From Candidatus Binatia bacterium (lineage in GTDB: Bacteria > Desulfobacterota > Binatia > UBA9968 > JAJDTQ01), in the NCBI GenBank assembly GCA_951813575.1, contig OX638375.1, positions 1,403,001-1,467,000 on the forward strand: 64,000 bases of DNA, in the 5' to 3' direction. Made by a program: the position numbers and the translations under genes. This document shows positions 23,285 through 32,462 of this stretch, piece by piece; the first letter of the stretch is position 1; each line of letters starts with the position of its first letter. Below the pieces are notes generated by a model, which was not told the origin of the DNA, made no database searches, and saw nothing but the letters and a program-made list of their open reading frames with translations.

Positions 23285-25501
23285 ATGGAACTCAAGGTCG
23301 TAGGGCAACCGGTAGGACGCGTGGAGGGTCCGGACAAGGTTTCGGGGGCGATGGTTTACACCGCTGACGTGCCGGCACCGGAGGCGCTGTGGGGCAAGTG
23401 CCTGCGCAGCACTATGGCCCATGCCCGGCTGGCGCGCGTGGACGCGTCCCGGGCCCGGCAGGTTCCGGGGGTCCACGCGGTGCTGACGGGGGCGGACGTC
23501 CCCGATCTGCGCGTGGGCATCAGCCTTCAGGACCTGCCGGTGCTGGCCCGCGACAAGGTACGCTTCATCGGCGACAAGATCGCGGCGGTGGCGGCGGAGA
23601 CGGCGGACGCGGCCGAGGAGGCGCTGGGGCTCATCGAGGTGGAGTACGAGGAGCTGCCCGCCGTGGCCGGCATCGAAGAAGCCCTGGCGGACGGCGCCCC
23701 GGCGATCCACGAGCAACTCGCCGGCTATGCCGGCGTACCCGGCCGCCCGGAGGACCAGCCCAACGCCCTGTCCCTCAAGGAGCACACGGCCGGCGACGTC
23801 GCCCAGGGAATGGCGGACGCCGAGGTGGTGGTCGAGCACACCTTCCGCACGCCCGGGGTGCACCAGGTGTACCTCGAGCCCCACGCCACCGTGGTGTCGG
23901 GCCGCGACCCGGGCCGCATCGACGTGTGGGCGTCGTGCAAGGCGCCGTTCCGCCTCAAGCAGATGCTGGCCGCGCAGCTCGGTCTCGAAGAGGCGAACAT
24001 CCACGTCCACGGCGTGGCCCTGGGCGGCGATTTCGGCGGCAAGGGCTCCCAGATGGACGTGCCGGTCTGCTACTACCTCTCCAAGGCCGCGGGCCGCCCG
24101 GTAAAGATGGTAATGAACTATACCGAAGAGCTCATGGCCGGCGACCCGCGCCACCCTTCGGTCATGCGCGTCAAGCTCGGGGCCGGGCGGGACGGAACCC
24201 TGGTGGCCCTGGACAGCGACATCTACTTCGACAGCGGCGCCTACTCGGGTTTCAAGCCGTCCGAGATCGACGGCACCTTCATCGTCAACGCCTACCGCAT
24301 CGCCCACTACGCCATCCGCACCTACAACGTCTACACCAACGGTGTGCCCGGCGGTTACATGAAGTCGCCGGGGCAGCCGCAGACCGTGTTCGCCATCGAG
24401 TCGCTGCTGGACATGCTGGCGCGGAAGCTCGGTATGGACCCGGTGGCACTGCGCCTCAAGAACCTGATGCGGGACGGCGATGAGCTGCCCAACAAGCGCG
24501 CCATGCAGAAGATCCGCTGCCGCGAGACCGTCGAGGCCGCCCTGGCGGCGGCGGGATGGGATGCGGCGCCGGCCGGTCCCGACACCGGCAGGGGCATGGC
24601 CCTCTCCTTCCGCCACACCGGCGGCAGCGGCACCGTCAATCTGGAGATCACCTGCGACGCCGGCGGCGAGGTTACGGTGCTCACCGCCATCCCCGACATC
24701 GGCACCGGCACTCATACCCTGCTGCGCCAGATCACCGCGGAGATGCTGACCCTGCCGGCGGACCGGGTGCAGGTGGCGCGCGGCGACACCGACACCTTCG
24801 ACACCGACGCCGAGCCCGGCGGCAGCAAGATCACCGCCATGGCGGGGCGCGGCCTGGTGGAAGCCGTGGAAGAGCTGCGCGACAGGATGACGGAAGCCGC
24901 GGCCCAGGCCCTCGGCTGCAAGCCCGAGGCGGTGGCCCTGGCGGACGGTCGCTTCGCGGCGGGCGACGCGTCCCTGGCGTTCGCGGACGTGGCCGGGAAG
25001 CTCATCGCCGAGGAGCAGGCGCTTTCGGTGCGCAAGTCCTACCGGCCCGAGCGCTCCCCGGTGCCGGCCTTTTTCGTCCAGGTGGCGGAGGTCGAGGTGG
25101 ACCGGGAGACCGGCACCGTGGACGTGAAGAAGGTGGTGACGGCCCACGACGTGGGCACCATCATCAACCCGTTGGGCCACCAGGGCCAGATCGACGGCGG
25201 CTTCGTGCAGGGGCTGGGCTACGCGGTGATGGAGGAGATGGTCAAGGACGGGCCGCGGGTCACCACGCTCAATCTCGGCGACTACTGCGTGCCGTGCGTC
25301 AAGGACCTGCCGCCGCTGGAGACCGTGCTGGTGGAGGACCAGACCGGACCCGGCCCCTACAACGCCAAGGCCATCGGCGAAATGAGCATCGTGCCCACGG
25401 CCCCGGCCATCGCCAACGCGGTGGAAGCCGCGGTGGGCGTGCGCATCCTGGACTTGCCCATTACCGCGGAGAAGGTGTTCAACGCCTTGCGGGAGGGGTA
25501 A
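23285..25501 (+). CDS. Xanthine-dehydrogenase-family molybdenum hydroxylase, large subunit
   Basis: A 738-aa molybdopterin-cytosine-dinucleotide-type catalytic subunit (CoxL/XdhB-like). It begins with VVGQPVGRVEGPDKVSGAMVY. Molybdenum cofactor contacts include VHGVALGGDFGGKGSQMD (the family's GGGFGxK region), PGGYMKSPGQPQ, the TAIPDIGTGTHTLLRQI segment, and AKAIGEMSIVPTAPAIANAV with the expected catalytic Glu699. These enzymes oxidise purines, CO, aldehydes or N-heteroaromatics with two partner subunits carrying 2Fe-2S and FAD. Neither partner gene is adjacent, which is unusual. ACAGGAGCA precedes the ATG. Confidence 0.88.
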   Translation: MELKVVGQPVGRVEGPDKVSGAMVYTADVPAPEALWGKCLRSTMAHARLARVDASRARQVPGVHAVLTGADVPDLRVGISLQDLPVLARDKVRFIGDKIAAVAAETADAAEEALGLIEVEYEELPAVAGIEEALADGAPAIHEQLAGYAGVPGRPEDQPNALSLKEHTAGDVAQGMADAEVVVEHTFRTPGVHQVYLEPHATVVSGRDPGRIDVWASCKAPFRLKQMLAAQLGLEEANIHVHGVALGGDFGGKGSQMDVPVCYYLSKAAGRPVKMVMNYTEELMAGDPRHPSVMRVKLGAGRDGTLVALDSDIYFDSGAYSGFKPSEIDGTFIVNAYRIAHYAIRTYNVYTNGVPGGYMKSPGQPQTVFAIESLLDMLARKLGMDPVALRLKNLMRDGDELPNKRAMQKIRCRETVEAALAAAGWDAAPAGPDTGRGMALSFRHTGGSGTVNLEITCDAGGEVTVLTAIPDIGTGTHTLLRQITAEMLTLPADRVQVARGDTDTFDTDAEPGGSKITAMAGRGLVEAVEELRDRMTEAAAQALGCKPEAVALADGRFAAGDASLAFADVAGKLIAEEQALSVRKSYRPERSPVPAFFVQVAEVEVDRETGTVDVKKVVTAHDVGTIINPLGHQGQIDGGFVQGLGYAVMEEMVKDGPRVTTLNLGDYCVPCVKDLPPLETVLVEDQTGPGPYNAKAIGEMSIVPTAPAIANAVEAAVGVRILDLPITAEKVFNALREG

Positions 25502-25525
25502 CCCTTCCGGCCTGGCCCCGCCCCG

Positions 25526-25555
25526 CCTGGATTCCCGCTTTCGCGGGAATGACGG
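25526..25555. repeat. 30-base palindromic repeat, copy 1 (identical to 62847-62876)
   Basis: Core ATTCCCGCTTTCGCGGGAAT, a palindromic hairpin flanked by CCTGG on the left and GACGG on the right. An identical copy occurs at 62847-62876 and a diverged one near 62780. It is the dispersed intergenic type whose translation in one frame gives VIPAKAGIQ. Here it lies 24 bases past the hydroxylase stop and could act as a 3'-end stabilising hairpin. Confidence 0.9.
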
Positions 25556-25630
25556 AGGGGGCGCGGGAATGACGGAGGGGGCGCGGGAATGACGGAGGGG
25601 GCGCGGGAATGACGGAGGGGGCACGGGAAC
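25541..25630. repeat. Tandem array of a 20-base unit (about 4.5 copies)
   Basis: The unit GCGCGGGAATGACGGAGGGG is repeated head to tail, first copy TCGCGGGAAT..., last partial copy GCACGGGAAC. It grows out of the right arm of the palindromic repeat at 25526, as if a short piece of that repeat had been amplified by slippage. It lies between two convergent genes and codes for nothing evident. Confidence 0.9.
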
Positions 25631-25661
25631 GATGATCTGAAGGGTTCGTCGTGGCTACGTC

Positions 25662-26309
25662 CTACGACTTGGGCCAGGACCTGATCTGTGACTCGGGGCG
25701 CAGCTTGCTGTTGTCGTAGGTTTCCCAGTGGACGAAGTCGTCGACCTTGCGGCGCGGCTTGGGCTTGGGCCAGGCGCGCGGGCGCCCCACGGGCATCACC
25801 CAGAGCAGGCGTAGCGATCGCGGCACCTTGAACAGGGCGCGCAACTCCGGCTCCACCTCCTTGCGCACCGAGACCCACACCGTGCCGAAGCCCATGCTCG
25901 CCGCCGCCAGCATCATGTGTTCCACCGCGTTGGCCACGTTGGCCTGAAACAGCTTCTCCCGGTCCGCGGGCTGCCGCGTGGTGAGGTAGACCCGCTTGGT
26001 GCGGGCGTCGCCGCAGACGAGGACGAGCGCGCTCACGTCGCCTACGTAGTCTTTCTTGAGACCCTTGTAGTGCACCGGGTCTTCGAGCTTGCGCTGCTTC
26101 CACTCGTCGGAATAGATCTGCCGGACCCGCCTCATCTTCGCCCGATCGCGCGTCACGACGAATTCCCAGGGCTGGCTGTTGGCGCCGGAAGGCGCGAGCC
26201 GCGCCGCCTCGAACATGAGCTGAAGCTGCCCGTCGGCTACCTGCCCGCTTCTGTACACGCGCACGCTGCGCCGCGCCGCCATCACCTCCAACAATTCCCC
26301 TGTGTCCAT
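25662..26309 (-). CDS. Nitroreductase-family FMN oxidoreductase
   Basis: A 215-aa flavoprotein of the nitroreductase superfamily. The N-terminal FMN-phosphate motif is RRSVRVYRSG and the substrate loop is LAPSGANSQPWEFVVTRD; later come MMLAAASMGFGTVWVSV and the LLWVMPVGRPR strand. The family reduces nitroaromatics, quinones or enones or acts in cofactor biosynthesis; the substrate is not evident. A charged C-terminal extension (KPKPRRKVDDFVHWETYD) follows the core. It is divergent from nadK with less than 100 bases between them. Confidence 0.87.
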   Translation of the reverse strand: MDTGELLEVMAARRSVRVYRSGQVADGQLQLMFEAARLAPSGANSQPWEFVVTRDRAKMRRVRQIYSDEWKQRKLEDPVHYKGLKKDYVGDVSALVLVCGDARTKRVYLTTRQPADREKLFQANVANAVEHMMLAAASMGFGTVWVSVRKEVEPELRALFKVPRSLRLLWVMPVGRPRAWPKPKPRRKVDDFVHWETYDNSKLRPESQIRSWPKS

Positions 26310-26403
26310 GCGTACCCCCTTGCGGTCCCTGTCCTATCCCATGCCCGCCGCCACCTGCAAGATGGCATCCTTCGCCACCCTGTGGTAGTTCTCCCGCAGG
26401 ACC

Positions 26404-27255
26404 ATGGTCAAGACCGTCGGAATCGTCGCCAAGTACGGGGAGGAGAAGGCCGAGCAGATCATGAGGACCACCATTCCGTGGCTCGAGGGCCGCGGCATGG
26501 AGGTGCTGGTGGAAGCCGAGTTCGGCACCACCGGGGGCCGGGTGGCGCTCAAGGCGGAAATGGCGGCGCGGGCCGATCTCGTCGTCGTGCTGGGGGGAGA
26601 CGGCACGTTGCTGAGCATCGCCCGCTTGGTGGAGCGGCCCGAGGTGCCCATCGTCGGCGTGAACCTGGGCGGGCTCGGCTTTATCACCGAGATCGCGCTC
26701 GACGAACTGGAGCAGGTCCTCGACAGCACCATTTCCGGAAACTACACCATCGAGAAACGCATGACCCTGAACGTGAGCATCTCGGGCAAGGCCGGCTCCC
26801 GGCACATGAGGATACTCAACGACGCGGTCATCACCAAGGGCGCCCGTTCGAAGATCATCGACCTGGAGACCTACGTCGGCAGCGACTATCTGTGCACCTA
26901 CAGGGCTGACGGCCTGATCATTTCCACGCCCACCGGCTCCACCGCCTACTCGCTCGCGGCCGGCGGCCCGATTCTCCATCCCGCCATGGGGGCCATCATC
27001 CTTTGCCCCATCTGCCCTCATACCCTTACCACCAACCGGCCCATCGTCATCGCCAGCGACGCCAGGATCCGGTCCACGCTGACGTCCGCCGGGGACACGG
27101 TGGTGCTGATCCCGGACGGCCAGGAGGGCATCCTCCTGCACAACGGCGACCGCGTGGAGGTGCGTCGCCACAAGTCACCGGTCTCACTGGTAAGGATACC
27201 CACCCGATCCTACTTCGACGTGCTCCGCAACAAGCTCAAGTGGGGCGAGCGGTAG
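26404..27255 (+). CDS. nadK: NAD kinase
   Basis: A 283-aa ATP- or polyphosphate-dependent kinase that makes NADP from NAD. The nucleotide motif GGDGT is at residues 64-68; IVGVNLGGLGFITEI follows, then ILNDAVITKG with the conserved NE/ND motif, and the signature YRADGLIISTPTGSTAYSLA with GGPI after it. Length and order are standard. It is followed by recN after only seven bases, an arrangement widely conserved in bacteria (nadK-recN), supporting both calls. Confidence 0.95.
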   Translation: MVKTVGIVAKYGEEKAEQIMRTTIPWLEGRGMEVLVEAEFGTTGGRVALKAEMAARADLVVVLGGDGTLLSIARLVERPEVPIVGVNLGGLGFITEIALDELEQVLDSTISGNYTIEKRMTLNVSISGKAGSRHMRILNDAVITKGARSKIIDLETYVGSDYLCTYRADGLIISTPTGSTAYSLAAGGPILHPAMGAIILCPICPHTLTTNRPIVIASDARIRSTLTSAGDTVVLIPDGQEGILLHNGDRVEVRRHKSPVSLVRIPTRSYFDVLRNKLKWGER

Positions 27256-27262
27256 GACGCCG

Positions 27263-28969
27263 ATGCTGCAGCAACTCCGGATCAGCAACGTCGCCGTCAT
27301 CGATAGCGCCGAGCTGGAGCTGGGGCCGGGACTGAACGTCCTCACGGGAGAGACCGGCGCCGGGAAGACCATCGTCCTGTCCGCCCTGGGGCTCATCCTC
27401 GGAGCCCGCGGCTCGTCCGACCTCATCCGCGAAGGAGAGGACGAGGCCGTCGTGGAGGCCCTGTTCTCGGACCTGCCCGCGGTTACGCACGACGCCCTGG
27501 CGGCGGCCGGTTGCAACGCCGACGACGAGCTGGTGTTGAAGCGGGTGGTCACCCGCGGCGGCCGTAACCGGATCTACCTCAACGGTAGCCTGAGCCCCCT
27601 GTCCGTTCTGTCCAGGGTGGGCCCCGGCCTCATCCACATCTACGGGCAGCATGAGCAGCACACCCTGCTCCGCACCGAGAGCCACCTGGGGCTGCTGGAC
27701 GCGCACGGCGATCTTGAAGAGAAGGCCGCGGCCATGAAGCAGCGGTTCGGTGAGTTCGCGGCGGCGTGGAAACGGATGTGCGACCTCAGGGAGAAGCTGA
27801 CGGACAAGGCCCGTGAGGAAGCCCTTCTGCGCGCGCAGCTCGAGGAGATCGACGATGCCAGGCTCGATCCCGAAGAGGAAGAGAAGCTGCTGCACCGGCG
27901 CGAGATCTTCTCCCATTCCGAGAAGCTCTACCAGACCTGCAAGGAAGGCGAATCGACCCTCTACGAAAGCGACAACGCCGTCGCCGGCGAGTTGGGCCGG
28001 TACATCCCGCGCCTTCGGGACATGGCGGCCATCGACCCGGCCCTGACCGAAGCCGTGACGCTGCTGGAAGGGTCGGCCGCGCAACTGGACGAAGCCATCG
28101 CCCTGATCCGCCAATACTCGGACCGGTTGGAGTTCGACCCGGGGGATTTGGAACACATCGAGGACCGCCTGGCCGAGATCCACCGGCTGAAGCGGAAATA
28201 CCGGATGCCGGTGGATGAAATCCTGGCCCTGGCGGAGACGGCGAGGCAGGAGCTGGCGGTACTCGCCACCGGCGAGGAAGAGCTTGCCGTCCTCACGGAA
28301 CGATGCGAGGCCGCGCGGGACGCGGCGTGGAAGATGGCGGAGGAACTGTCCCGGGCGCGGAAACGCGCCGCCAAGACCCTGAAGAGCCGGATGGAGCGGG
28401 AGGTCCGCGATATAGGCCTCTCCGACACGACTTTCGAGGTGCGTTTCCACGGAGGCGACCCGGCCCGGGACGACCCTCCATTCGTCATAGGAGGCGTCCG
28501 GATCGGCCAGGAAGGCATCGACGACCCCGAGTTCTACTTCTCTCCGAACCCCGGAGAACCCGTGAGGCCCCTGGCCCGGATCGCCTCCGGCGGCGAGCTG
28601 TCGCGGCTCATGCTGGCGATCAAATCGCTGGTTCTGACCCGGAGCGGGATTCCCACCCTGCTGTTCGACGAGGTGGACGCCGGCATCGGCGGCAGGGTGG
28701 CGGAAATGGTGGGCAAGAAGCTGGCCGGGGTGGCCGAGGCCCATCAAGTGCTGTGCGTCACGCACCTGGCGCCCATCGCCGCCCTGGCGGACTCCCACCA
28801 CGTGGTGGAGAAACGGGTGCGGGGCGGGCGGACCTTCACCACCGTACGCCAACTCGATGAGACGGAGCGTGTCCGGGAACTGGCGCGCATGCTCGGGGGC
28901 GCCGAGATCACCGCGCAGGCGGAACGCCACGCGGCCGAGATGCTCAGGACCCATGGCGCCGGCAGGTAG
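27263..28969 (+). CDS. recN: DNA repair ATPase RecN
   Basis: A 568-aa SMC-like protein for recombinational repair of double-strand breaks. Walker A is LTGETGAGKT (about 31-40), the ABC-type signature is ASGGELSRLMLAIK, Walker B is LLFDEVDAGIGG, and the middle carries two long coiled-coil arms (about 155-400, rich in Glu, Leu, Arg). IYGQHEQHTLL near the end of the first ATPase half is the conserved Q-loop region. It is co-directional with nadK. In many bacteria recN is LexA-controlled, but I see no SOS box upstream here. Confidence 0.96.
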   Translation: MLQQLRISNVAVIDSAELELGPGLNVLTGETGAGKTIVLSALGLILGARGSSDLIREGEDEAVVEALFSDLPAVTHDALAAAGCNADDELVLKRVVTRGGRNRIYLNGSLSPLSVLSRVGPGLIHIYGQHEQHTLLRTESHLGLLDAHGDLEEKAAAMKQRFGEFAAAWKRMCDLREKLTDKAREEALLRAQLEEIDDARLDPEEEEKLLHRREIFSHSEKLYQTCKEGESTLYESDNAVAGELGRYIPRLRDMAAIDPALTEAVTLLEGSAAQLDEAIALIRQYSDRLEFDPGDLEHIEDRLAEIHRLKRKYRMPVDEILALAETARQELAVLATGEEELAVLTERCEAARDAAWKMAEELSRARKRAAKTLKSRMEREVRDIGLSDTTFEVRFHGGDPARDDPPFVIGGVRIGQEGIDDPEFYFSPNPGEPVRPLARIASGGELSRLMLAIKSLVLTRSGIPTLLFDEVDAGIGGRVAEMVGKKLAGVAEAHQVLCVTHLAPIAALADSHHVVEKRVRGGRTFTTVRQLDETERVRELARMLGGAEITAQAERHAAEMLRTHGAGR

Positions 28970-28979
28970 CCTTCCGCGC

Positions 28980-29009
28980 TTGCCTCCCGGCGCGTCGATC
29001 CGGTATGCT
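28980..29009 (+). promoter_or_regulatory. Probable promoter of the tRNA-Ala gene
   Basis: A TTGCCT box (28980-28985) and a TATGCT box (29004-29009) are 18 bases apart, about 60 bases upstream of the tRNA. A GCGGTGGC / GCCACCGC hairpin (29023-29052) lies in between, in what would be the tRNA leader. Confidence 0.4.
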
Positions 29010-29068
29010 GAAAGTGCAACAGGCGGTGGCTTTCGCCCGATTCCGCCACCGCTTCGATTCGTGAGCGT

Positions 29069-29144
<76 letters not shown>

Positions 29145-29169
29145 CGAGTCGGAATCATCCGGAGGCCGT

Positions 29170-30630
29170 GTGTCCCAAGTTCCAGCAGCGGATGGAGGAG
29201 TCTTCGCGGACTACGACCTGGACCCCGCCTACTACGACGAGATGTTCGGTCCGGACGGGGACCCGAGGGAGGCATCCAGCCGCCTCAACGCGGCCCTGGC
29301 CGATCTCGCGTCCGATGATCTGACCAAGCTCCAGGAAGGCGTCTACCGCCATTTCCTGCACGAAGGCATCACCTTCACCGTCCTCGACGCCGACAAGGCC
29401 ACCGAGCAGATCATTCCCATCGACTGCGTACCCCGCCTGCTGACGGCGGCCGAGTGGGATCACATCGAGCGCGGCCTCAAGCAACGGCTGGCGGCGCTCA
29501 ACCTGTTCCTCAAGGACGTCTACCACGACGGGCGGTGCCTGCGGGACGGGATCGTGCCCATCGACCTGGTGCTGGGCTGCCCCCAGTACCGCATGGAAAT
29601 GCGGGGGCTGAAGGTCCCGCACGACGTCTACGTGGCCGTGTGCGGCACCGACATCGTGCGCACCCACGACGGTTTCGCCGTCCTCGAGGACAATCTGCGG
29701 GTCCCCTCCGGCGTGTCCTACATGCTCGCCTGCCGCAACGCCATCAAGGATGCGTTCCCGAGGTTGTACCGGGCGCATCGGGTACGCGAGGTGGCGGACT
29801 ATGCCGAACGCCTCTACGCCACGCTCGCGTCTCTGCGCCCCTCGTTGCAGGACCCGAACGTGGCGATCCTGACCCCCGGCATGCACAACTCCGCGTACTA
29901 CGAGCACGCCTTTCTCGCCGGCGAAATGGGCATCGACCTGGTGGAAGGACAGGACCTGGTCCTGCGCGACGGCGCGTTGCATGCGCGCACCACGGCGGGG
30001 CTCCGCCGGGTCGACGTGCTGTACCGGCGCATCGACGATGACTTTCTCGATCCGGTGCAGTTCCGAAGCGAATCGATCCTGGGGACGGCCGGGCTCTTCC
30101 ACGCCTACCGTTCGGGCAACGTCGTGCTCGCCAACGCGCCGGGCACCGGCGTGGCCGACGACAAGAGCCTCTACTCTTACGTGCCCCGCATCATCCGTTA
30201 TTTTCTCGATGAAGAGCCGATCCTGGCCAACATCGAAACCCATCTCTGCCGCGAGCCGGAGGGGTTGGCCTACACCCTGGAGCACCTCGACGAGTTGGTG
30301 GTCAAGGAGGTCGGCGGCGCGGGCGGCTACGGGATGCTGGTGGGACCCCACGCTTCCGCGGACGAGCGGGCCCGCTACGCCGAACGGCTGCGCGCCGATC
30401 CCGCCAACTTCATCTCGCAGCCGGTGCTGGCCCTGTCCCGCGCGCCCTGCTTCATCGGCGGCGCCATCGAGCCGCGCCACGTCGACCTTCGGCCATTCGT
30501 GCTGCAGGGACGCGACGAGCAGCACGTGGTGCCGGGCGGGCTGTGCCGGGTAGCGCTCCGGCGCGGCAGCCTGGTGGTCAACTCCAGCCAGGGCGGCGGC
30601 TGCAAGGATCTGTGGATACTTGAGGACTGA
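29170..30630 (+). CDS. Circularly permuted ATP-grasp protein (DUF404/DUF407 family)
   Basis: A 486-aa protein of the circularly permuted ATP-grasp type 2 family. It begins with the family's FADYDLDPAYYDEMF-like segment and contains the ITFTVLDADKATEQIIPIDC region, DVYVAVCGTDIVRTHDG, FAVLEDNLRVPSGVSYML, DVLYRRIDDDFLDPV, and VVKEVGGAGGYGMLVGP, which supplies the ATP-binding Lys and Gly-rich loop. The family is predicted to form amide bonds; the substrate is unknown. It heads the conserved trio with alpha-E and transglutaminase genes, six bases apart. The GTG start follows GGAGG closely. Confidence 0.9.
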   Translation: MSQVPAADGGVFADYDLDPAYYDEMFGPDGDPREASSRLNAALADLASDDLTKLQEGVYRHFLHEGITFTVLDADKATEQIIPIDCVPRLLTAAEWDHIERGLKQRLAALNLFLKDVYHDGRCLRDGIVPIDLVLGCPQYRMEMRGLKVPHDVYVAVCGTDIVRTHDGFAVLEDNLRVPSGVSYMLACRNAIKDAFPRLYRAHRVREVADYAERLYATLASLRPSLQDPNVAILTPGMHNSAYYEHAFLAGEMGIDLVEGQDLVLRDGALHARTTAGLRRVDVLYRRIDDDFLDPVQFRSESILGTAGLFHAYRSGNVVLANAPGTGVADDKSLYSYVPRIIRYFLDEEPILANIETHLCREPEGLAYTLEHLDELVVKEVGGAGGYGMLVGPHASADERARYAERLRADPANFISQPVLALSRAPCFIGGAIEPRHVDLRPFVLQGRDEQHVVPGGLCRVALRRGSLVVNSSQGGGCKDLWILED

Positions 30631-30636
30631 GGAATC

Positions 30637-31611
30637 ATGCTGGCACGGGTAGCCGCCGAGTTCTACTGGCTGGGACGTCACGTCGAACGCATCGAGCACA
30701 CGGCGCGCCTTCTCCGATTCCAGCTCACCCGTCTCGCCGACTGCCCGGTGGACGACCTGAACGTCGGCTGGCAAGCGGTGTACCGGATCCTCGGACAGGC
30801 GCCGGTGGGTGCAACCGCGAGCGGCGAAGAGGCGGAAGCCATCGTCATCCCGGACGCCTACACGCTGGCCGGCGAGTTGGTGGAAGAGCGGTCCAATCCG
30901 GACTCGCTGCTTTCATGCTGGGAGCTGGGGCGGGAGAACGGGCAGCGCGTACGCGCGCAGTTGCCGTTGCCGGTGTGGACGTGTCTCAACCAGGGTTATC
31001 TCTGGATACGGGAGAGCGACTTCAGCGCGGCCTGGTCCAAGGCGCCCGACGCCCTGGTGAACGACGCCATCGACCGGCTGCGGCTGTTGGCCGGGGTGGT
31101 GCAAGACGTCATGCCGCGGGACGACACGTGGCGTTTTCTCGAGTTGGGCCGGTTCACCGAACGGGTCCAGCATCAGGCAGCGCTACTCGCTTCCTGGGCG
31201 GAGCTGAATTCCGAGGAACGGGCCAGCGGCCTCTCGTGGGCCGAGCTTCTGCGGGTGTGCGGCGCATACGAAATCTATTGCCGCCGCCACTCCACCGACG
31301 TGGAGAAAAAGGAAGCCGTCCGTTTGCTCACCCAGGACCCGGAGATCCCTCGCTCGCTGCGCTTCTCGGTCCAGCGCATCGAGGAGTTGCTGGCGGGTAT
31401 CGACCCGGTGGGCGCCCGCTACCCCCTGGCGCCGCCGCACCGGATGGCGCTTCGCCTCACCGCGACGGTCGAGGTGGAACCCGCGGGCCTTTCGGCGGAG
31501 TCCGCCGCCGGTGACTATTTCCGCTCGGTGGAAGATGACGCCCGGACCCTCCACCACCTGACCATGGCCGCCTACGTGACCCATACGCCGGCCGAGGGGC
31601 TTGCCACTTGA
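30637..31611 (+). CDS. Alpha-E domain protein (DUF403)
   Basis: A 324-aa, largely helical protein. It opens with MLARVAAEFYWLGRHVERIE, the characteristic start of the alpha-E family (usually MLsRvAe.lYWmgRyvERaE), and later shows ARENGQRVR-like (GRENGQRVRAQL) and FLELGRFTERVQHQAALL. Alpha-E proteins always occur with the permuted ATP-grasp and a transglutaminase and may serve as the carrier or structural partner in peptide ligation; biochemical function is unproven. Its stop overlaps the start of the next gene (TTGA). Confidence 0.9.
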   Translation: MLARVAAEFYWLGRHVERIEHTARLLRFQLTRLADCPVDDLNVGWQAVYRILGQAPVGATASGEEAEAIVIPDAYTLAGELVEERSNPDSLLSCWELGRENGQRVRAQLPLPVWTCLNQGYLWIRESDFSAAWSKAPDALVNDAIDRLRLLAGVVQDVMPRDDTWRFLELGRFTERVQHQAALLASWAELNSEERASGLSWAELLRVCGAYEIYCRRHSTDVEKKEAVRLLTQDPEIPRSLRFSVQRIEELLAGIDPVGARYPLAPPHRMALRLTATVEVEPAGLSAESAAGDYFRSVEDDARTLHHLTMAAYVTHTPAEGLAT

Positions 31612-32462
31612 TCGTCACCTACGCCATCGAGCACCGCATGCGTTTCCAGTACGCCGCGCCCGCCAGGGACTCCGTGATGACGCTGTACGTGTGTCCCGTC
31701 CGCGACCGCACCCAGCTTGTCCGGGAGTTCTCCATTTCCACCGATCCGGACGGTTCGCTGTTCGATTTCACCGACCCCTTCGGAAACACCGGGCACTTCC
31801 TCGACCGGGCCCGTGACCACGAACAGTTCACGGCCACCGCCCGCTCAACGGTGGAGGTGGGCCCGTTGGCGCCCACGCCCGAGCGGCTGGACGCCGGCGC
31901 GACCGAGGCGCTCCGGCGCGCGGCTGCGACCGTCGAACTCTGGCCGATGGCCCATCCCAGCCGTTTCGTCGATGGGACGCCGGCGCTGGCACAATTCATG
32001 GAGACCCACGGCATCGTCCCGGGAGGCGACCCTCTGGTGGACGCCCGGGCTCTCTGTGCCACGCTTCACCAGGTGTTCGAGTACGTCCCGGGAGAAACCC
32101 AGGTGGATTCCCCCATCGACCGGATACTGAAGACCGGACGGGGCGTATGCCAGGACTACGCTCACGTCATGGCCGCCATTCTGCGCGGCTGGGGGCTGCC
32201 GTGCCGGTACGTGTCCGGTTACCTCGGTCCTCCCGAGGCGGGGGTCGCGAGGTGCGAGAGCCACGCCTGGGTGGAATGCTGGTTCCCGGGACTCGGCTGG
32301 GTCGGCTTCGACCCCACCAACGACACCGAAGGCGACGAGCGTCACATACGGGTAGCGGTCGGGCGCGACTATGCCGACGTCCCGCCGACCCGCGGCGTCT
32401 TCCGCGGGGCCCCCGGCTCGAACCTGGAGACCGAGGTCGTCATCGAGAGAATCGCGGACTAG
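31608..32462 (+). CDS. Transglutaminase-like cysteine protease family protein
   Basis: A 284-aa protein with the bacterial transglutaminase N-terminal domain (YAIEHRMRFQYAAPARDSV) and a papain-like transglutaminase core: GRGVCQDYAHVMAAILRGWG (catalytic Cys), CESHAWVECWFPGLGWVGFD (His) and PTNDTEGDERHIRVAVGRDY (Asp). TTG start overlapping the alpha-E stop. In this cluster it is thought to cleave or transfer peptides made by the ATP-grasp enzyme. The stop codon overlaps that of the convergent DUF1501 gene by four bases. Confidence 0.92.
   Translation: MIVTYAIEHRMRFQYAAPARDSVMTLYVCPVRDRTQLVREFSISTDPDGSLFDFTDPFGNTGHFLDRARDHEQFTATARSTVEVGPLAPTPERLDAGATEALRRAAATVELWPMAHPSRFVDGTPALAQFMETHGIVPGGDPLVDARALCATLHQVFEYVPGETQVDSPIDRILKTGRGVCQDYAHVMAAILRGWGLPCRYVSGYLGPPEAGVARCESHAWVECWFPGLGWVGFDPTNDTEGDERHIRVAVGRDYADVPPTRGVFRGAPGSNLETEVVIERIAD

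Noticed and set aside
22991-25624. An 877-codon open frame antisense to the hydroxylase gene, and many other long antisense frames such as those opposite tkt, ftsK, recN and hemH
   Set aside because: These arise because stop codons are rare in GC-rich genes. Their translations are low-complexity (His, Arg, Gly rich), lack ribosome binding sites and conflict with well-identified genes.
25541-25630. Second regular array as a CRISPR or replication iteron cluster
   Set aside because: The 20-base units are back to back without spacers, derive from a dispersed palindrome, and no replication gene or AT-rich region is near.
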